Positions 7,645-9,710 of a stretch of 9,710 nt of DNA are shown one piece after another. The notes beneath the pieces were generated by a model, which was not told the DNA's origin, searched no databases, and saw only the letters and a program-made list of their open reading frames with translations. Numbering within the stretch: position 1 is the first letter of the stretch; every line of letters starts with the position of its first letter. Where the stretch lies: positions 1-9,710 of the forward strand of contig JBLIBC010000090.1 in assembly GCA_047632015.1 (NCBI GenBank), written 5' to 3'. The position numbers and the translations under genes are program-made. The DNA comes from JBLIAZ01 sp047632015. Its GTDB lineage: Bacteria; Bacteroidota; Bacteroidia; Flavobacteriales_C; GCA-002722245.

Positions 7645-8553
7645 ATGAGAATTTTAAGCCTACTTGGAAGGTATAGTTCAATTGCAGCTTTTGGTTTATT
7701 AGTAAGCGCATGTACGCCTAATGATCCAAATGATAACCCAACTACCCCTAACGTTGACACTACTATTGTTGATCTACAAAATCCACCGGTAGGAGTTTAT
7801 GATAATGCTATTTTTAGTATTCCGTCGCCAATTCAATTAGGTTCAATCATAGCCAATACAGGAGCTTCGTACGATAATGAAATGCTTAATAAGGCGAACA
7901 AATCGGACTTATATGCCACTACAGCTTCTCAAGCATTAAACTTGGGAATATATGGAGCTGACTTGGGTTATACCACCCTTTATGATCACCAACAAGAATC
8001 TTTAAGATACATGAAGGCTTCTAGAAAGTTAGCTGATGTACTTGGAATTAGTGAAGCTTTTGATGACGAAACAATTGGACAAATAGAAAGAAACTTAGAC
8101 AACAAAGATTCTTTACTGTATTTGATTTCAAATTCTTACAGAAAAGCTGATGACTTTCTTCAAATTAGAGACAGAAAACACATTGGAGCTTTAATAATTG
8201 TAGGGGGATGGATTGAAAGTATATATTTTGCAGCAAGTATTGGCAAAATGGGTAAGACTAAAGAAATTTCAGATTTAATTGGAATGCAAAAGCACACACT
8301 AGAAACTATACTTGATCAAATGTTGCACAAGTACACTGAAGAACCTGGAGTACAAGACTTGTACGATGATTTAGAAAGTATTCGAGAATCTTTTGAGGAA
8401 ATCAACATAGAGTACACGTACAAAAAACCTATTCATGATAAGGAGCACAAAACTACTGAAATAATGTCCACAACTACCGTAGACATTAGTGATGAAGTTT
8501 TTAAAGAAATAAGTACCAAGATCGAATTGTTGAGAAAGAAGATTATATTATAA
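7645..8553 (+). CDS. Uncharacterised Bacteroidota lipoprotein, largely helical
   Basis: The 302-residue protein has a lipoprotein signal: an R9-containing n-region, a hydrophobic SSIAAFGLL, and lipobox LVSAC with C23 as the lipidated residue. A Pro/Asn/Asp/Thr-rich linker (24-48) follows, as in many envelope lipoproteins. The body is predicted mostly helical. It contains segments that look conserved: IFSIPSPIQLGSII (57-70), NLGIYGADLGYTTLYDHQQ (99-117), NLDNKDSLLYLISNSYRKAD (150-169) and ALIIVGGWIESIYFA (182-196). From memory these resemble an unnamed family of secreted Bacteroidota proteins, but I cannot attach a domain name. I see no enzyme motif. The C-terminal third is charged, with possible coiled-coil character (EFKEIS..IELLRKKI-like end). 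It is followed after 27 bases by a small secreted protein, probably in the same transcript. The cellular role is unknown; localisation to the outer or inner membrane is inferred from the lipobox. Confidence 0.85.
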   Translation: MRILSLLGRYSSIAAFGLLVSACTPNDPNDNPTTPNVDTTIVDLQNPPVGVYDNAIFSIPSPIQLGSIIANTGASYDNEMLNKANKSDLYATTASQALNLGIYGADLGYTTLYDHQQESLRYMKASRKLADVLGISEAFDDETIGQIERNLDNKDSLLYLISNSYRKADDFLQIRDRKHIGALIIVGGWIESIYFAASIGKMGKTKEISDLIGMQKHTLETILDQMLHKYTEEPGVQDLYDDLESIRESFEEINIEYTYKKPIHDKEHKTTEIMSTTTVDISDEVFKEISTKIELLRKKIIL

Positions 8554-8580
8554 TATTACATTGACCTGAATTTAATTACC

Positions 8581-8997
8581 ATGAAAAGAATAATAGCCCT
8601 TTTTGTTGCCTTTGTAGCCATTTCAATTACTACCAAAGCACAGTGCGACACCATTGCAAACTATTGTCATAAAAATAACTTCACTGTCAATTACATATCT
8701 GATGGTCAAAACTACAGGGCTTTTCTTTTTGGAGAACAAGAAGCTGAATTTAGCACCACTTTTTTTGGAGGAGCAACCTATAGAATAGCAGCTTGTAGTG
8801 GCTTTTCACAAGGAAGCTTAATATTTAGAATTAAAGATGAAGAAGGAAATGTTTTGTTTGACAGCATGGATTTTGGTAATGCCTCATATTGGGATTTTAA
8901 AGTTACCTCCACAATGACATGCACTATTTCAGCCCAATTGGACTTGCACGAAACGCAGTCAGGTTGTGCTTCAATATTAATAGGATTTAAAAAATAA
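8581..8997 (+). CDS. Small secreted cysteine-containing protein, probable beta-sandwich, function unknown
   Basis: The 138-residue protein has a clear signal peptide (MKRIIALFVAFVAISITTKA, cleavage before Q21), leaving about 118 mature residues. Alternating hydrophobic strands around GGATYRIAACSGFSQGSL, LIFRIKDEEGNVLFDS and YWDFKVTSTMTCTISAQL suggest a small all-beta domain, somewhat like pre-peptidase C-terminal or C2-like binding folds (inference from pattern). The mature protein has five cysteines (C22, C29, C72, C114, C129), so two disulfides are possible after export. No catalytic motif is seen. ATG 8581 is supported by the signal peptide. It lies 27 bases after the lipoprotein stop in the same direction, and a partnership between the two is plausible. 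An inverted-repeat hairpin follows directly after the stop. Confidence 0.85.
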   Translation: MKRIIALFVAFVAISITTKAQCDTIANYCHKNNFTVNYISDGQNYRAFLFGEQEAEFSTTFFGGATYRIAACSGFSQGSLIFRIKDEEGNVLFDSMDFGNASYWDFKVTSTMTCTISAQLDLHETQSGCASILIGFKK

Positions 8998-9000
8998 ACA

Positions 9001-9035
9001 AGAAACAAGGCAACCTTTGCCTAATTATTGTTTCT
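9001..9035 (+). terminator. Interrupted hairpin after the small secreted gene, possible terminator or attenuator
   Basis: AGAAACAA (9001-9008) pairs perfectly with TTGTTTCT (9028-9035). Inside it GGCAA (9009-9013) pairs with TTGCC (9017-9021) around a 3-base loop CCT. A 6-base bulge TAATTA (9022-9027) lies on the 3' side. This totals 13 base pairs. The downstream side is only moderately U-rich, so strong Rho-independent termination is doubtful. The structure ends nine bases before the ATG of the TPR gene, so it could also mask that start in the mRNA. Confidence 0.45.
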
Positions 9036-9043
9036 ATTAGTTA

Positions 9044-9547
9044 ATGAGGTACCTTATTACATTATTACTAGTAATCCCCCTAAGTGTCTTTTCACAAACG
9101 GATAGTTCATCTTATTACTTTAATCAGGGTCTGTTCAAACTGTACCAAAAGAAGTACGAAAGTGCTATTCCTTACTTTACCAAGGCTGTTAATTTCAATA
9201 CTAAAAACAAGCAGGCACTCAATAACTTAGGATTATGCTACATGAGCTTGGACGAACACAAAAAAGCCATTGACAACTACAGTAAAGCCCTAGACATAGA
9301 TGCAAAGTTTGTACAAGCCAGATACAATAAAGCATTTTGTCTGTATTCCTTGGGTGATTTTGAACTAGCACTTCCTGAATTCGATAGGATTATAAAAGAA
9401 ACAATCAATTTTGCTAAAGCATTCTTTTACAGAGGAATGTGTAAAATATCGCTCAATCAGTTTGAAAGTTCATGCAGTGACATAGAAAAGGCCAGTTCCT
9501 TGGAATATTCTGAAGCGAAAATGGCAGCAGAAATGTTTTGTGAATAG
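9044..9547 (+). CDS. Exported tetratricopeptide-repeat protein
   Basis: The 167-residue protein has a signal peptide (residues 1-17, LLVIPLSVFS before QTD). About four TPR units follow, near residues 22-55, 56-89, 90-123 and 124-157. They show the typical spacing of aromatic, Gly and Ala positions, for example ALNNLGLCYMSLDEHKKAI and ARYNKAFCLYSLGDFELAL. The last unit ends in SCSDIEKASSLEYSEAKMA and C166, a common closing pattern of small Bacteroidota TPR proteins. TPR arrays mediate protein-protein contacts, so the protein is likely a periplasmic scaffold or adaptor. No enzyme domain is attached. It sits 46 bases after the small secreted protein, separated by a hairpin, so it may be co-expressed at a reduced or regulated level. 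The partner is unknown. Confidence 0.9.
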   Translation: MRYLITLLLVIPLSVFSQTDSSSYYFNQGLFKLYQKKYESAIPYFTKAVNFNTKNKQALNNLGLCYMSLDEHKKAIDNYSKALDIDAKFVQARYNKAFCLYSLGDFELALPEFDRIIKETINFAKAFFYRGMCKISLNQFESSCSDIEKASSLEYSEAKMAAEMFCE

Positions 9548-9584
9548 CCTAAGACACTGTCGCATGCTGTAACAACAGATACTC

Positions 9585-9710
9585 TTATTCAATAAAAATA
9601 CCAAGAACGTTTATTTTAGCTTGGTCACCGTTACTAAACTGTGATTCAGTAACAACATTTCGCAATTTAAGATCACTATTAAGTTCAATGTTTAAATTCA
9701 CTAAATAAGT
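9585..9710 (-). CDS. C-terminal end of an unidentified minus-strand protein (partial, runs off right edge)
   Basis: Reading the minus strand from base 9710 gives 41 sense codons ending in TAA at 9587-9585. The product ends NVLGIFIE and has an alternating polar and hydrophobic pattern (LNIELNSDLKLRNVV) typical of beta-strands. The stop lies 37 bases from the stop of the TPR gene, so the two genes would converge. The gene start is outside the window and the piece is too short to assign to a family. A chance open frame of this size in AT-rich DNA cannot be excluded, but the composition looks protein-like and nothing else occupies the space. Confidence 0.5.
   Translation of the reverse strand, partial: TYLVNLNIELNSDLKLRNVVTESQFSNGDQAKINVLGIFIE

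Noticed and set aside
8778..9008. Minus-strand open frame opposite the small secreted protein
   Set aside because: The plus-strand frame has a signal peptide and patterned strands; the antisense frame has neither.
1..9710. Mobile elements, CRISPR arrays, tRNA or rRNA genes, toxin-antitoxin or defence modules
   Set aside because: I looked for terminal repeats, spaced direct repeats, cloverleaf-like sequence and typical protein motifs on both strands and found none.

Overview
The window looks like a chromosomal segment from a member of the Bacteroidota, most likely the Flavobacteriales. The DNA is AT-rich, ribosome binding sites are weak or A-rich rather than purine Shine-Dalgarno blocks, and promoter candidates fit the Bacteroidota pattern (TTTG about 19 bases before TAnnTTTG). 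The protein types also fit: an LWIGT-type ligand-sensing propeller, a CarboxypepD_reg-like small secreted protein, an 817-residue PriA, and several secreted or lipoprotein orphans. The family- or genus-level placement is inference; no rRNA or tRNA is present.

Layout, left half (minus strand, read right to left): pfkA (7412 to 6444), priA (6425 to 3972), a small secreted CarboxypepD_reg-like protein (3867 to 3223), an M23 metallopeptidase (3200 to 1464), and the N-terminal 457 residues of a large secreted or periplasmic beta-propeller sensor (1371, running off the left edge). Gaps are 18, 104, 22 and 92 bases. pfkA-priA and the CarboxypepD-like/M23 pair are therefore probably each co-transcribed. 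The propeller gene has its own promoter candidate.

Layout, right half (plus strand): after a divergent 232-base control region come an uncharacterised 302-residue lipoprotein (7645-8553), a 138-residue secreted protein (8581-8997), a hairpin, and a 167-residue exported TPR protein (9044-9547). The C-terminal end of a convergent minus-strand reading frame enters from the right edge (9585-9710).

Function: the minus-strand set joins glycolysis (6-phosphofructokinase) and replication restart (PriA) to a cell-envelope pair (peptidoglycan hydrolase and its small secreted neighbour) and a sensor of the SusR/hybrid-kinase propeller type. The plus-strand set is entirely exported and has no assigned function; it is the least understood part of the window. 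I see no mobile element, CRISPR array, toxin-antitoxin pair, defence system or RNA gene. Most of the window is ordinary housekeeping sequence. The points worth a second look are palindromes in the divergent control region, the hairpin before the TPR gene, and the uncharacterised exported cluster.
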